Below are positions 36,697 through 45,282 of a stretch of 64,000 bases of DNA, piece by piece. How positions within the stretch are numbered: the stretch's first letter is position 1; every line of letters begins with the position of its first letter. The stretch is from Chloroflexota bacterium (GTDB lineage: Bacteria; Chloroflexota; Anaerolineae; Aggregatilineales; Phototrophicaceae), in contig JAPPMO010000036.1 of assembly GCA_028873975.1 (NCBI GenBank), forward strand, positions 44,209 through 108,208, written 5' to 3'. The notes under the pieces are model-generated. The model was not told the origin of the DNA. It ran no database searches and saw only the letters and a program-made list of their open reading frames with translations. Made by a program: the position numbers and the translations under genes.

Positions 36697-38199
36697 CTAA
36701 GTTATGCTGGGCGGATCCAACAGATCGATCACCATGATGATCACTCCCAGCACCAGCAAAAGCAGGATCCCGATCTGATGAATACGCGCTTCAATCCTGG
36801 GATTGATTGGCTTGCCACGCAGTATCTCTAGCAAGACAAATACGATGCGGCCGCCATCCAGCGCCGGTATCGGCAGCAGATTGCTGATTCCCAGGAATAT
36901 ACTGATGAGCGCAATGAAATTGAGCATTAACCCCGGACCTTCTTCCAAGCTGCGCTGGAGAAATTCGCCGCCGATCTTGCTAATGCCAATAATGCTAATT
37001 GGACGCGCATCCCTGCCGCTCAGTGATCCATCAAGGAGATCCCCCGGGATCGAAGCGATAAGCTCGAAGGTAGTGCGGGTCGTTTGAAGGCTGTGAGAAA
37101 TAGCTGCCGAAATGCTTTGAGGAATCAACTCCGTCTTGTAACCGGCATTTGCGAAACGCGTCTCGTCATGCAAACCGAACTGGGATCGTATTGCGACGCC
37201 GAGCCGGCCTTCGCCGGCCGGCGGGTTGACGCGAGGCACAACTCGAATCTCTATTTCACGCCGCTCGCGATCATCCAGGTCGCGCAAGAACGTCAAACTC
37301 ATGACGCGGCCTTCGTATTCGCGCGTTATTTCCCGGAGGACTGCCACTGCGTCGCCTGTCGCCGGAATCAGCGCTGAATTAATGTGGGTAAGCAGGTCGC
37401 CTGGTTGGATGCCCGCTTGGAAGGCGGGCGATTCCTCTTGCACACCAACGACCTGTACAAACGCGCGTCGCTGTTCGAAACCCGGCTTGAGCGTAACCGT
37501 GTACGGCTCGCCTGTCTCTTGCCGCAGCAGTGAAAACGTAATCGAATCTTTATCATACGATTCCAGGATCTCGTAAAACGCTTCGAAATTATCAAAGCGC
37601 TGGCCATTTACCATTTCAATAGCGTCGCCGACCTTTGCAGGACTGTCAGCAAACAGCGAGCCATCCGGGATTGCCGCCAATTGCGCCAAACCACCAACTT
37701 CAGTCGGCAAGCCAATCAATGCGACAATGAAGAAGAGGATCATGGCCGTGGCGAAATTGGCAAGCGCGCCCGCTGCCATAAAGAATATGCGCGCCAGCGG
37801 CGGCGCCTCGTTTACCGACATCATTCGCTGTTCATTGACGCCGCGCAAACGCAATTGTTCTCGCTCGGTCAAGCGTCCGCCATAATGGTCAAACCGCTCT
37901 TCCAGGGTTTCGCGATCCCGCTTCACTTTGTCGTCGGCGACCGGACCGATCATATCCTCGCCCAGCGGACGCACAAACCCGCCAATAGGAAGCAAGTTGA
38001 TGGTGAATTCGGTTTCGCCCCACATAAACAATTTTCCCAAACGAGGCGGGAATCCAATACCGAATTCCAAAACATTGATGCCGACCAGCCTGGCGGCAAA
38101 GAAGTGCCCCAATTCGTGAATGATGATGGCGGGGATCAAGATGATTCCAAAGGCCAATACCGCCAATATGATGTCGTTACCTGCAGCGGGGAAGATCAT
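36697..38199 (-). CDS. rseP: RseP-type site-2 metalloprotease (M50) with PDZ domains
   Basis: Intramembrane zinc protease (500 aa) that cuts membrane-bound substrates such as anti-sigma factors. The zinc site HELGH (29-33) is in the first helix. Further helices lie at ~140-160 and near the C-terminus, where LPIPALDGGRIVFVLLE supplies the third ligand Asp. Two PDZ-like modules lie between (PAKVGDAIEMVNGQRF and AGIQPGDLLTHINSALI). A ~60-residue charged insert (DDKVKRDRETLEERFDHYGG) follows the first helix, longer than in RseP of Escherichia coli. AAGGTGA precedes ATG 38199. Confidence 0.93.
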   Translation of the reverse strand: MIFPAAGNDIILAVLAFGIILIPAIIIHELGHFFAARLVGINVLEFGIGFPPRLGKLFMWGETEFTINLLPIGGFVRPLGEDMIGPVADDKVKRDRETLEERFDHYGGRLTEREQLRLRGVNEQRMMSVNEAPPLARIFFMAAGALANFATAMILFFIVALIGLPTEVGGLAQLAAIPDGSLFADSPAKVGDAIEMVNGQRFDNFEAFYEILESYDKDSITFSLLRQETGEPYTVTLKPGFEQRRAFVQVVGVQEESPAFQAGIQPGDLLTHINSALIPATGDAVAVLREITREYEGRVMSLTFLRDLDDRERREIEIRVVPRVNPPAGEGRLGVAIRSQFGLHDETRFANAGYKTELIPQSISAAISHSLQTTRTTFELIASIPGDLLDGSLSGRDARPISIIGISKIGGEFLQRSLEEGPGLMLNFIALISIFLGISNLLPIPALDGGRIVFVLLEILRGKPINPRIEARIHQIGILLLLVLGVIIMVIDLLDPPSIT

Positions 38200-38270
38200 G
38201 AATTGTCACCTTGTTCTGGCTTCAACTAATCTACATTATAGGACTTAGGCGTGAAATCGCGCAAGCAAAA

Positions 38271-39269
38271 CTAACCTATCCGGTCATTCACGTTCATTAT
38301 CTGCGCGCCCCCGCCAACGGATGAACGAATGACTTCGATATCCGAATCAAGTTCTTTCACGCGGGCTGCGACTGCGGCTGCGTCCTCGGCGCCACAAATG
38401 CAATGAACATTTGGGCCGGCATCCAGTGTATAACACACTTGTAGACCTTGATGACGCCACTCTCGAACAGCGAGCATGATTCGCAGAGATTTCGGCAACC
38501 AATAGAATAGCGAAGGCTTGCTGGTCATCATGACAGCGTGCATCAAATTGCTATCTTCTTCTACTACGGGCGCCAAAGCCTCAAAGTCGCGCGCTAGAAC
38601 GGACTGTTTCGCGCTCTCGAGCCGGTCGGCTGCGCTTTCGACCCGCGCCCTTTGCAAGATACTGGTATTGGCACTGGCATGACCCGCTGTTGAACCGACA
38701 TGTTTATGATCTGGGCTGATAACCGCGATCACGTCTTCAAGCGGCCAATAATCTGGACTTGCAATAGTCTCCGCATAGGATTCCTTGTCCGCGCCGCCGG
38801 CGCGCCATTCAACAAAACCTGCGGGAATCGAGCGAGCTGCCGAGCCGGATCCGCGCCGCGCCAAGGCGCTCAATTCACGCTCGGGAAGCCGCAGGCCGAG
38901 CGCGATTGTTGCCGCTACGGTCAGCGCGGCAAAAGCAGAGGCGGACGACGCAATACCAGCGCCCATGGGAAAGTTGTTCTTCGAAGCTACATCGGCGTAT
39001 AAGGTTGATCCCAGTTCTTCGCGCAAAGTATCGAGATGCGCGCGAACTCGAAGAAACGCTGCCGGCGCCGCGGGCTGCTCGTTAATCATCAAGCTGTCTT
39101 CTGCCAGCGCCTCAGACCAGGTTACCCGGGTCGTGGAATGCAATGCGGCAAGATTCATGCTGAGCGACGAGTTCGCCGGCAGCCGGATCCCGGGCTCCCT
39201 GTTGCCCCAATACTTGATAAACGCGATATTTGAATGCGCCCTGGCCGTTGCAGTATATTCAGTGACCAT
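38271..39269 (-). CDS. Mevalonate (di)phosphate decarboxylase family (GHMP), probably phosphomevalonate decarboxylase
   Basis: GHMP-fold decarboxylase (332 aa) of the lower mevalonate pathway. AHSNIAFIKYWGN and PANSSLSMNL open the protein, the phosphate loop is PMGAGIASSASAFAALT, and LDAGPNVHCIC carries the conserved catalytic Asp. The classical enzyme turns mevalonate 5-diphosphate into IPP. In Roseiflexus (Chloroflexota) the homologue acts on mevalonate 5-phosphate to give isopentenyl phosphate. The divergent neighbours encode mevalonate kinase and isopentenyl phosphate kinase, and no phosphomevalonate kinase is seen, so the second activity is more likely here. ATG 39269 is preferred to an upstream start at 39317. 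Confidence 0.88.
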   Translation of the reverse strand: MVTEYTATARAHSNIAFIKYWGNREPGIRLPANSSLSMNLAALHSTTRVTWSEALAEDSLMINEQPAAPAAFLRVRAHLDTLREELGSTLYADVASKNNFPMGAGIASSASAFAALTVAATIALGLRLPERELSALARRGSGSAARSIPAGFVEWRAGGADKESYAETIASPDYWPLEDVIAVISPDHKHVGSTAGHASANTSILQRARVESAADRLESAKQSVLARDFEALAPVVEEDSNLMHAVMMTSKPSLFYWLPKSLRIMLAVREWRHQGLQVCYTLDAGPNVHCICGAEDAAAVAARVKELDSDIEVIRSSVGGGAQIMNVNDRIG

Positions 39270-39310
39270 AATTCCAATTCGCGGACCAAGCTGTGCTGTG
39301 GCAAATGCAT

Positions 39311-39339
39311 CTGGCAAAGCTGGACGATAACACTAAACT
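39311..39339 (+). promoter_or_regulatory. Promoter of the UbiA-mevalonate kinase-IPK operon
   Basis: CTGGCA (39311-39316), 17-base spacer, TAAACT (39334-39339), 37 bases before the TTG start of the first gene. Confidence 0.5.
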
Positions 39340-39376
39340 AATAAACCTGTCTACTGTCTAAGCAGCGAGGCACAGC

Positions 39377-40258
39377 TTGAGTACGGTTCGCGCGCTAATC
39401 CGATCCATGCGCCCTCAGCAATGGACAAAAAACATTCTTTTCGTTTTCCCCGCGATCGTGTTCGACGCCAAACTGCTGGAATTCGATTTGTTGCTTCGGG
39501 TAATCGCGGTCGCTGGATTGCTCGTTCTTGCGTCGGGCAGTGTCTACATCATCAACGACCTGATGGACCGGGATCAGGACCGGGCGCACCCCAATAAACG
39601 CCATCGTCCAATCGCCTCTGGCGCGCTCTCTGCGGCGGTCGCGAAGCTGGCGTCAGTCATACTCGCCCTTGTCAGCTTGGGGCTCGCTTATAGCTTGGAC
39701 TTCGAGCTATTCCTTCTGCTCGCCTTATATCTGCTTATTCAGCTGGCGTATTCGCTTCGTCTGAAGCACATCGCCTTGCTGGATGTACTCATCGTAGCTG
39801 CGGGCTTTGTCATTCGAGTTATGGTCGGCGGCGTCGTCATCGATGTCGAAGTTTCGCCCTGGTTATATGCCTTTACCGGCTTGCTCGCGATGTTCCTGGT
39901 GGTTGGCAAGCGTCGGCAAGAGCTCGTTATGCTTGGCGATCAAGCCGAGGGCACGCGCCTAACATTCCGGCAATACAATCTTCCCCTGCTGGACGATATG
40001 CTGAGGATCGTCACTACTTCCACGCTCATTACCTATATTCTGTATACGATAGAAGTGGAAACGATGACCAAGCACGGAGCGAACTGGGGGCTGATTACGG
40101 TTCCATTTGTGCTTTATGGCTTGTTGCGCTACTTATACTTGCTGCATGTGGAAGAAACCGCCAGCGCGCCTGAAGAAATTTTACTCTCTGACCGGCCGAT
40201 CCAGATTACGGTCATGTTGGCTGGTATTGCCTATTTCATAATTCTCTATGCCTTGTAA
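39377..40258 (+). CDS. UbiA-family prenyltransferase, decaprenyl-phosphate phosphoribosyltransferase-like
   Basis: Integral membrane transferase (293 aa) with ~8-9 helices. The aspartate motif NDLMDRDQDRAHPNKRHRPIASG (residues ~54-76) and the N-terminal MRPQQWTKN resemble bacterial 5-phosphoribosyl-1-diphosphate:decaprenyl-phosphate transferases more than menaquinone or heme UbiA enzymes. It would attach a group to a polyprenyl chain in the membrane. The start is TTG 39377 with GAGG upstream. Its end overlaps the mevalonate kinase start by 11 bases, linking isoprenoid supply to use. The substrate is inferred. Confidence 0.85.
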   Translation: MSTVRALIRSMRPQQWTKNILFVFPAIVFDAKLLEFDLLLRVIAVAGLLVLASGSVYIINDLMDRDQDRAHPNKRHRPIASGALSAAVAKLASVILALVSLGLAYSLDFELFLLLALYLLIQLAYSLRLKHIALLDVLIVAAGFVIRVMVGGVVIDVEVSPWLYAFTGLLAMFLVVGKRRQELVMLGDQAEGTRLTFRQYNLPLLDDMLRIVTTSTLITYILYTIEVETMTKHGANWGLITVPFVLYGLLRYLYLLHVEETASAPEEILLSDRPIQITVMLAGIAYFIILYAL

Positions 40259-41195
40259 CAGACACCCGTTCAAGTCAAGCGCCCCGGCGAAGATCATTCT
40301 CTTGGGAGAACATGCTGTTGTATATGGAATGCCGGCGATTGCCGCGCCGATACAGTCTTTGCGCGCTTATGCTTGCGCCCAGCCCTCTGATACGATGCTC
40401 AGCATCCGGTCTGTCGAGCTCGAAAAGAGCGTCGCAATGGACGCGCCTTTACCCGATGATTCCGCGCGACCGATGCAACAGTTGCTGCAGATTGCATCTG
40501 GCCATTTCGGTGTCAGGAAACCGACCGGCAACCTGGTCATTAGATCGGATATTCCTTTCGCAGGCGGGTTGGGAAGTGGCGCAGCCGTATCTGCCGCAGC
40601 GATACGCGCTTTGGCGGCGCTGTTTGGTCGGGGAATCCCGAATGAAGACCTGAATCAACTCGTGTTCGAAATGGAGAAGATTCATCACGGTACGCCGAGT
40701 GGAATAGACAATACTGTCGTGGTATACGAACGCCCAGTCTACTTTGAACGAGGCAAAGACCTTGAACTGCTGACTGTCGAGCGTCCCTGCCACATTGTGA
40801 TCGCTGATACAGGCCGCGCCGCGATGACGCGCGAGGCGGTTGGCCGCGTCCGCCAGCGCTACGACGAACGACAATCGGAGACTGAGGAGCTATTCCTGAG
40901 AATTGGCCAAGTTGTAAGCGATGCGCGACACGCGCTTGAGTGCGGCGAGCAGGGACGATTGGGCGCCTTAATGAACGAGAACCATCGTTTGCTTCGTCAG
41001 CTTGGCATATCGTCTCCGGAATTGGACGAGCTTGTTGACGCCAGCATTGCCGCAGGAGCTATGGGCGCCAAACTCTCCGGCGGCGGAATGGGCGGCAACA
41101 TGATCGCCTTGGTGGACGGATCAACCGTCCAGGCGGTAAGGCGAGCCTTAAGTCTGGCGGGCGCCGTGAGCGTCGTCGATTTTGTATTGAACTAA
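40248..41195 (+). CDS. mvk: Mevalonate kinase
   Basis: GHMP kinase (315 aa) that phosphorylates mevalonate to mevalonate 5-phosphate with ATP. SAPAKIILLGEHAVVYGMPAI (11-31), the phosphate loop PFAGGLGSGAAVS, EKIHHGTPSGIDNTVV and KLSGGGMGGNMIAL are the archaeal/bacterial mevalonate kinase motifs. It overlaps the preceding UbiA-type gene by 11 bases and is followed 13 bases later by isopentenyl phosphate kinase, so the three are one operon. Confidence 0.95.
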   Translation: MPCNRHPFKSSAPAKIILLGEHAVVYGMPAIAAPIQSLRAYACAQPSDTMLSIRSVELEKSVAMDAPLPDDSARPMQQLLQIASGHFGVRKPTGNLVIRSDIPFAGGLGSGAAVSAAAIRALAALFGRGIPNEDLNQLVFEMEKIHHGTPSGIDNTVVVYERPVYFERGKDLELLTVERPCHIVIADTGRAAMTREAVGRVRQRYDERQSETEELFLRIGQVVSDARHALECGEQGRLGALMNENHRLLRQLGISSPELDELVDASIAAGAMGAKLSGGGMGGNMIALVDGSTVQAVRRALSLAGAVSVVDFVLN

Positions 41196-41208
41196 GACTT
41201 GGTTTCTC

Positions 41209-42000
41209 ATGACTACTCTTATCAAGCTTGGCGGCTCGCTCATCACCGACAAGGGCAAAGCGCGGGCATTTCGCCAGGAGGCCGCAAGAACAATCGCCAG
41301 CCAGATAAAGGCAGTATGGGAAGCTGAGCCCGGCTTGCGACTGGTCATTGGACACGGCAGCGGTTCATTTGGTCATTTTGCGGCGAAAATCCATCAAACA
41401 GCGGCCGGCGTAAACTCAGCGGAACAGTGGCTCGGTTTCACCAAAGTGGCTGAGGCGGCTCTGGCGCTAAGCCACCTTGTTTTGCTCGAATTGTTGGAGC
41501 AAGGCTTGCCAGCGATGCGCTTTCAGCCATCGTCCATCATCAAATCGGCTGACGGGCAAATCACCGCAATGCAAACGAGCTTGATCGCGCAAGCATTGGA
41601 ATCCGGCCTTGTTCCACTGGTGCATGGCGATGTCGTGCTTGACAGCCAAATTGGCGGCGCCATCATTTCAACGGAGCGGCTATTTGCGCATCTGGCGAAA
41701 TCGTTCCCGGTCAAGCGGATCATTCTGCTAGGCGAAGTTGATGGCGTTTTGGATGCCCGCGGACGCGTGATCCCCTCGGTCACACCATCGAGTTTCGATT
41801 CGATCAGATCTGTCATGGGGGGCTCGTCCGGTATTGACGTCACAGGCGGCATGTTGCAGAAGGTAGAAGAGATGGTGGACTTGGTTGCTGAGGTTCCGAG
41901 CCTGGAAGTCATCATTGCTAACGGCCGCAGACCGAACGTATTGACAGATTTGATGGATCAAGACCAGCGGACGGGCACTAGAATCACCCTGCGACCGTAA
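41209..42000 (+). CDS. Isopentenyl phosphate kinase
   Basis: Amino-acid-kinase-fold enzyme (263 aa) that converts isopentenyl phosphate to IPP. KLGGSLITDKG (6-16) is the ATP loop. GHGSGSFGHFAA contains the catalytic His that separates IPK from other family members. LVHGDVV, GEVDGVLD and DVTGGMLQKVEE complete the fold. With the mevalonate kinase upstream and the decarboxylase divergent, it defines the alternative lower mevalonate route. Its stop lies one base from the stop of the convergent solute-binding protein gene. Confidence 0.94.
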   Translation: MTTLIKLGGSLITDKGKARAFRQEAARTIASQIKAVWEAEPGLRLVIGHGSGSFGHFAAKIHQTAAGVNSAEQWLGFTKVAEAALALSHLVLLELLEQGLPAMRFQPSSIIKSADGQITAMQTSLIAQALESGLVPLVHGDVVLDSQIGGAIISTERLFAHLAKSFPVKRIILLGEVDGVLDARGRVIPSVTPSSFDSIRSVMGGSSGIDVTGGMLQKVEEMVDLVAEVPSLEVIIANGRRPNVLTDLMDQDQRTGTRITLRP

Positions 42001-42001
42001 A

Positions 42002-43606
42002 TCAGTTGTCGCCCAGCCGCACGTTGAATAATAACGGATAGAAACCGTAGGCGTCGAAACGCAGGTCGCGCACGTTTGATCTCGCAAGACGCAACCGCAC
42101 ATTCTCGCGGATAGGCAGGATTAGCGCATTTGCCATCAGGTATGCTTGGATTTCATAGTATTGGCTGCGCCTAGAAGACGGATCCAGTGTTTCCACCGCC
42201 TGCAGCAACAGACCGTTAAGCGCTTCGTCTTCCATTCTGGAACCCGAGTAGATCGCTTGGTTAGAGAAAATATTGCCCAGAATCGCGGGATCCAGGCCAT
42301 AACTTTCAATAGCGACCAAGTCGTTTTCACCCGCCTGGATTTTTTCGGCGAGCCGTCCGAAACCAGGTACAGAATCGATCTCAAGCTGCACGCCGATTTG
42401 CCGCCACTGTTCCCGAATGAATTCGGCAACTTCGGGCAACTGTCCCCACGGCGGAATAACAATTGAAAGTCTAAGCGGCAGGCCATCACGATCCAGGATG
42501 CCGTCCTCATCCAAGTCTTGATATCCGCTCTGCTCCAGTATTTCTTGAGCAAATCCCAGATCAAAAGCCAGTTCGTTGACAAAACCGGTGTGAGAATATC
42601 CTGTTGCTATTGATAGGGGCGCCCAGGCCACAGGCGAGTAATTGGCATATATGTTGTTCGCTATCGCTACGCGATTGGTAGCGACAAGCAATGCCCTCCT
42701 GACATCAGCCTCATTGACGTGCTCGCGCCTGGTGTTGAACAGAAGCTGAACCGTCTGCCCGGGGATCTCAATTGGCAATACCTGGATTCGGCTGTTGCCC
42801 GCGAGGTTCGTGGCTGTCTTTGGCGGGACTTCGTCGAGGATGTCAAAAGCCTCGCTCAAAACTTGTTGCGAAGTCGCGTTTTGTCCTTCCACTATGTAGA
42901 ATTCAACTCGTTGCGCCTCTCCGCCGCTCAAAGACGAATAGATTCCCGCTTTGGTTGCGTAGAGGTCGAAGCGCCGCAACACGATGCGGTCCCCGGGCAA
43001 GTACTTTTCCAGGACGAAGGGCCCGCTGCCGGACTGATGAAACTGATAGCGCAAGTTATCGTACGAAGCAAGCGCAGCTTCGCTTGCGATTCCCAGAAAA
43101 GGCTGAGCCAAGCTGTCAAGCAATGGAGCGAACGGCGAATGCAAGTACAGACGAATCCTGCGCGGGTCGAGGATTTCATAGTGGCTAAAGGGACCAAGCA
43201 GGCTCCGAGCGCGGCGGGACACAGTGGCAGGATCCACAATCCTGTCCAAATTGGCCGCCACGGAGGCCGCAGAGAAGGGTGTACCGTCATGAAAGCGAAC
43301 ATCGTCGCGTAAATGAAACGTATAGACCAGGCCATCCGGCGATATTTCCCAAGAGCGAGCCAAGCCGGGCAGAAACTCTTTTGTACGGGTATCGCGGTAT
43401 ACGAGCGTGTCATAGATCTGACGGAAGATCATGCCGGCTTCGGGAAGCTCGGCGATATGCGGATCCAGGATTGGGAAATCCGCGATCAAGGCATAACGGA
43501 CGCAGCCGTTGTCTTGACCGCAGGGTACGCGGGTTCCGCCGCCCCCGCAACCGGCGAGACTGAATGCCATGCAAATCGCCAAGGCGACAGTGCATAATCG
43601 ACGCAT
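42002..43606 (-). CDS. ABC transporter substrate-binding lipoprotein (peptide/nickel family)
   Basis: Extracytoplasmic solute-binding protein (534 aa) of family 5 (SBP_bac_5), usually for oligopeptides or nickel. The lipobox SLAGC gives Cys20. Family segments: LPEAGMIFRQIYDTLVYRD, GLARSWEISPDGLVYTFHLRDDVRFHDGTPFSA and VRRALLVATNRVAIANNIY. AAAGG upstream fixes ATG 43606 although the frame is open to 43858. No permease or ATPase gene for it is adjacent, so it is an orphan binding protein. Confidence 0.92.
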   Translation of the reverse strand: MRRLCTVALAICMAFSLAGCGGGGTRVPCGQDNGCVRYALIADFPILDPHIAELPEAGMIFRQIYDTLVYRDTRTKEFLPGLARSWEISPDGLVYTFHLRDDVRFHDGTPFSAASVAANLDRIVDPATVSRRARSLLGPFSHYEILDPRRIRLYLHSPFAPLLDSLAQPFLGIASEAALASYDNLRYQFHQSGSGPFVLEKYLPGDRIVLRRFDLYATKAGIYSSLSGGEAQRVEFYIVEGQNATSQQVLSEAFDILDEVPPKTATNLAGNSRIQVLPIEIPGQTVQLLFNTRREHVNEADVRRALLVATNRVAIANNIYANYSPVAWAPLSIATGYSHTGFVNELAFDLGFAQEILEQSGYQDLDEDGILDRDGLPLRLSIVIPPWGQLPEVAEFIREQWRQIGVQLEIDSVPGFGRLAEKIQAGENDLVAIESYGLDPAILGNIFSNQAIYSGSRMEDEALNGLLLQAVETLDPSSRRSQYYEIQAYLMANALILPIRENVRLRLARSNVRDLRFDAYGFYPLLFNVRLGDN

Positions 43607-43781
43607 ATTGCCTTTACCTTTGCTTGGAACGAGCATACCACATGCGCTGGAAAGACGTCTCAGATCTCGAATCTTGCATAGACAACTGGCGACACGCCTT
43701 TCCACTTTACAAGAGCGGCAAAGTTGCGTAGCTTTTAAGTATGATTGAACATCGGCCTTGCGCGCCATTTGCGGTGAATCT

Positions 43782-44693
43782 ATGACCGAGGCTTTCCAAG
43801 GACTGCTTGCTTCCGGCGATGGCCAGCGCCATGCGACAGTGCCTGTCTGGCGAAACATAGTGATTCAGCTTGCCATGATAATCGCGCTTTGCCTCCTGTT
43901 CCTTGTCTTGTCAGAAACATTGTCGCTGAAACCGGAAAGCGACGTCAGCCGTGTTCTCACGGCTGCCTTGCTTCTATTTGTGCCCGTTGTTTGGCTGGCA
44001 ATCGCGGTAGCGCCTGAAACTCAAAGCGCTCGGCCCAGGCGCCGCCTGTTTGGCGTCGCCGTCCTCTCCGCTTTGTCGGCCGCGGCTATCGGTCTACCGC
44101 TCGTACAGGACTTTTTTCGTTTGGAAGAATGGTTGCCTCTGGAGACGGTCTTCCGCCGGATTCTAGGCTTCGCCCTGACGGCTGGACTTGTCGATGCCGG
44201 TCTCAAGCTGCTGGTTCTTAGGTTCACCATTTATCCCGATGAACTGCGAATGCGAAGCGATGCGGTGGCTTATTGCTTGGCGAGCGCAGTCGGCTACAGC
44301 TTTTACCTCAATATAGCCATTGTCTGGCAACTCCAGCCATCCCTGGCAATTGCGGCCAACTATGTGCTTGCCAATCTTGCGATTCAGTTTGCATCGGCCA
44401 TGTTCATCGCCTTGGGCATCACAGAATCCTATTTCGGCAACGCCATGCCGCTTGTGCTGCCAACAAACGTCATCGCGGCGGCTGCCACGACCGGGCTCAT
44501 CGCGCCAGTCTTTACCGGGATAATGAGCGGACCATTAGGCACCGCCGGAAACGAAGATCGGCCCCTGTTCGGCATATTATTTCTAATTGTCGCAATCTGT
44601 TTAACAGGCGCGCTGACATTTTTCTTGTACAACGCATCCGAGAGACGAGAACGCGAAGCGTTCGCAAGCAGCAGAGACAGCGATGGAATTTGA
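43782..44693 (+). CDS. Polytopic membrane protein, possibly degenerate PrsW-like
   Basis: Unrecognised 303-aa protein with about eight membrane helices. The segment LVDAGLKLLVLRF followed by ELRMRSDAVAYCLASAVGYSFYLNI recalls the core of PrsW-type intramembrane proteases, but their catalytic EE-x3-K signature is not present (Asp-Ala-Gly-Leu-Lys instead), so protease activity is not claimed. ATG 43782 is preferred over a TTG 24 bases upstream. It overlaps the next gene by 11 bases; the three genes 43.8-47.5 kb form one overlapping set. Confidence 0.6.
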   Translation: MTEAFQGLLASGDGQRHATVPVWRNIVIQLAMIIALCLLFLVLSETLSLKPESDVSRVLTAALLLFVPVVWLAIAVAPETQSARPRRRLFGVAVLSALSAAAIGLPLVQDFFRLEEWLPLETVFRRILGFALTAGLVDAGLKLLVLRFTIYPDELRMRSDAVAYCLASAVGYSFYLNIAIVWQLQPSLAIAANYVLANLAIQFASAMFIALGITESYFGNAMPLVLPTNVIAAAATTGLIAPVFTGIMSGPLGTAGNEDRPLFGILFLIVAICLTGALTFFLYNASERREREAFASSRDSDGI

Positions 44694-45282
44694 TACAGGT
44701 CGCGCCCAAGCTGTCTTGTTGACGCCTCGGCAGCGCTGGTCGATGCTCTTCAGCTTTGTATTGATCGGGCTCGGCTTGATCGCTGGCGCCAACCTGCGCG
44801 ACAGCAGCCTCAACCGCTCCCTGATATACAATAATGTCGAAGCCGGCATCACAGCCCGCTATCCAGATCGCTGGCTGTTGAGCGAGGTCGGGGACTATGT
44901 CTTTCGTGTAGAGAACACAGCGCAACTGGGTTTCAACACACTAATTGAGGTACGCACATTGCCCGTTGGACCCGACACTACCGAGCGCAATCTTTTGGAC
45001 CGCTTGACGCTTCGGCGTTCCCAGACGCTCATTGACTATACGGTACTCGGTTATGATATCTATGTCCTGCCTGACGACACGGCAGCAGTGACGATGTCCT
45101 ATTCCTATGTTTCCCGGGACGCGAGCCCATTCCTGGAGGGCTTGTCGGCAATTGTCGCGGGCTTGGACGTGCTCACGATCAGCCGCGGCCAAGCGGTTAT
45201 CGTTTCCTTTCGCGCCGACGCGAGCATCTTTCAGCGTGAACGGGCAACCTTGGATCGATTCATCCAAAGCCTGGAGTTTTGA
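44683..45282 (+). CDS. Hypothetical membrane-anchored protein
   Basis: Unrecognised 199-aa protein with one N-terminal membrane helix (WSMLFSFVLIGLGLIAGANL, ~19-38) and a ~150-residue outer domain. YNNVEAGITARYPDRWLL resembles the opening of PsbP/DUF1795-like domains, but this is weak. It overlaps the genes on both sides by 11 and 4 bases, so it is translated together with the preceding membrane protein and the following secreted protease; a shared envelope function is likely but undefined. Confidence 0.6.
   Translation: MEFDTGRAQAVLLTPRQRWSMLFSFVLIGLGLIAGANLRDSSLNRSLIYNNVEAGITARYPDRWLLSEVGDYVFRVENTAQLGFNTLIEVRTLPVGPDTTERNLLDRLTLRRSQTLIDYTVLGYDIYVLPDDTAAVTMSYSYVSRDASPFLEGLSAIVAGLDVLTISRGQAVIVSFRADASIFQRERATLDRFIQSLEF

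Noticed and set aside
43782-44693. Active PrsW protease
   Set aside because: The catalytic Glu-Glu pair is not present, so only a distant structural likeness is reported.
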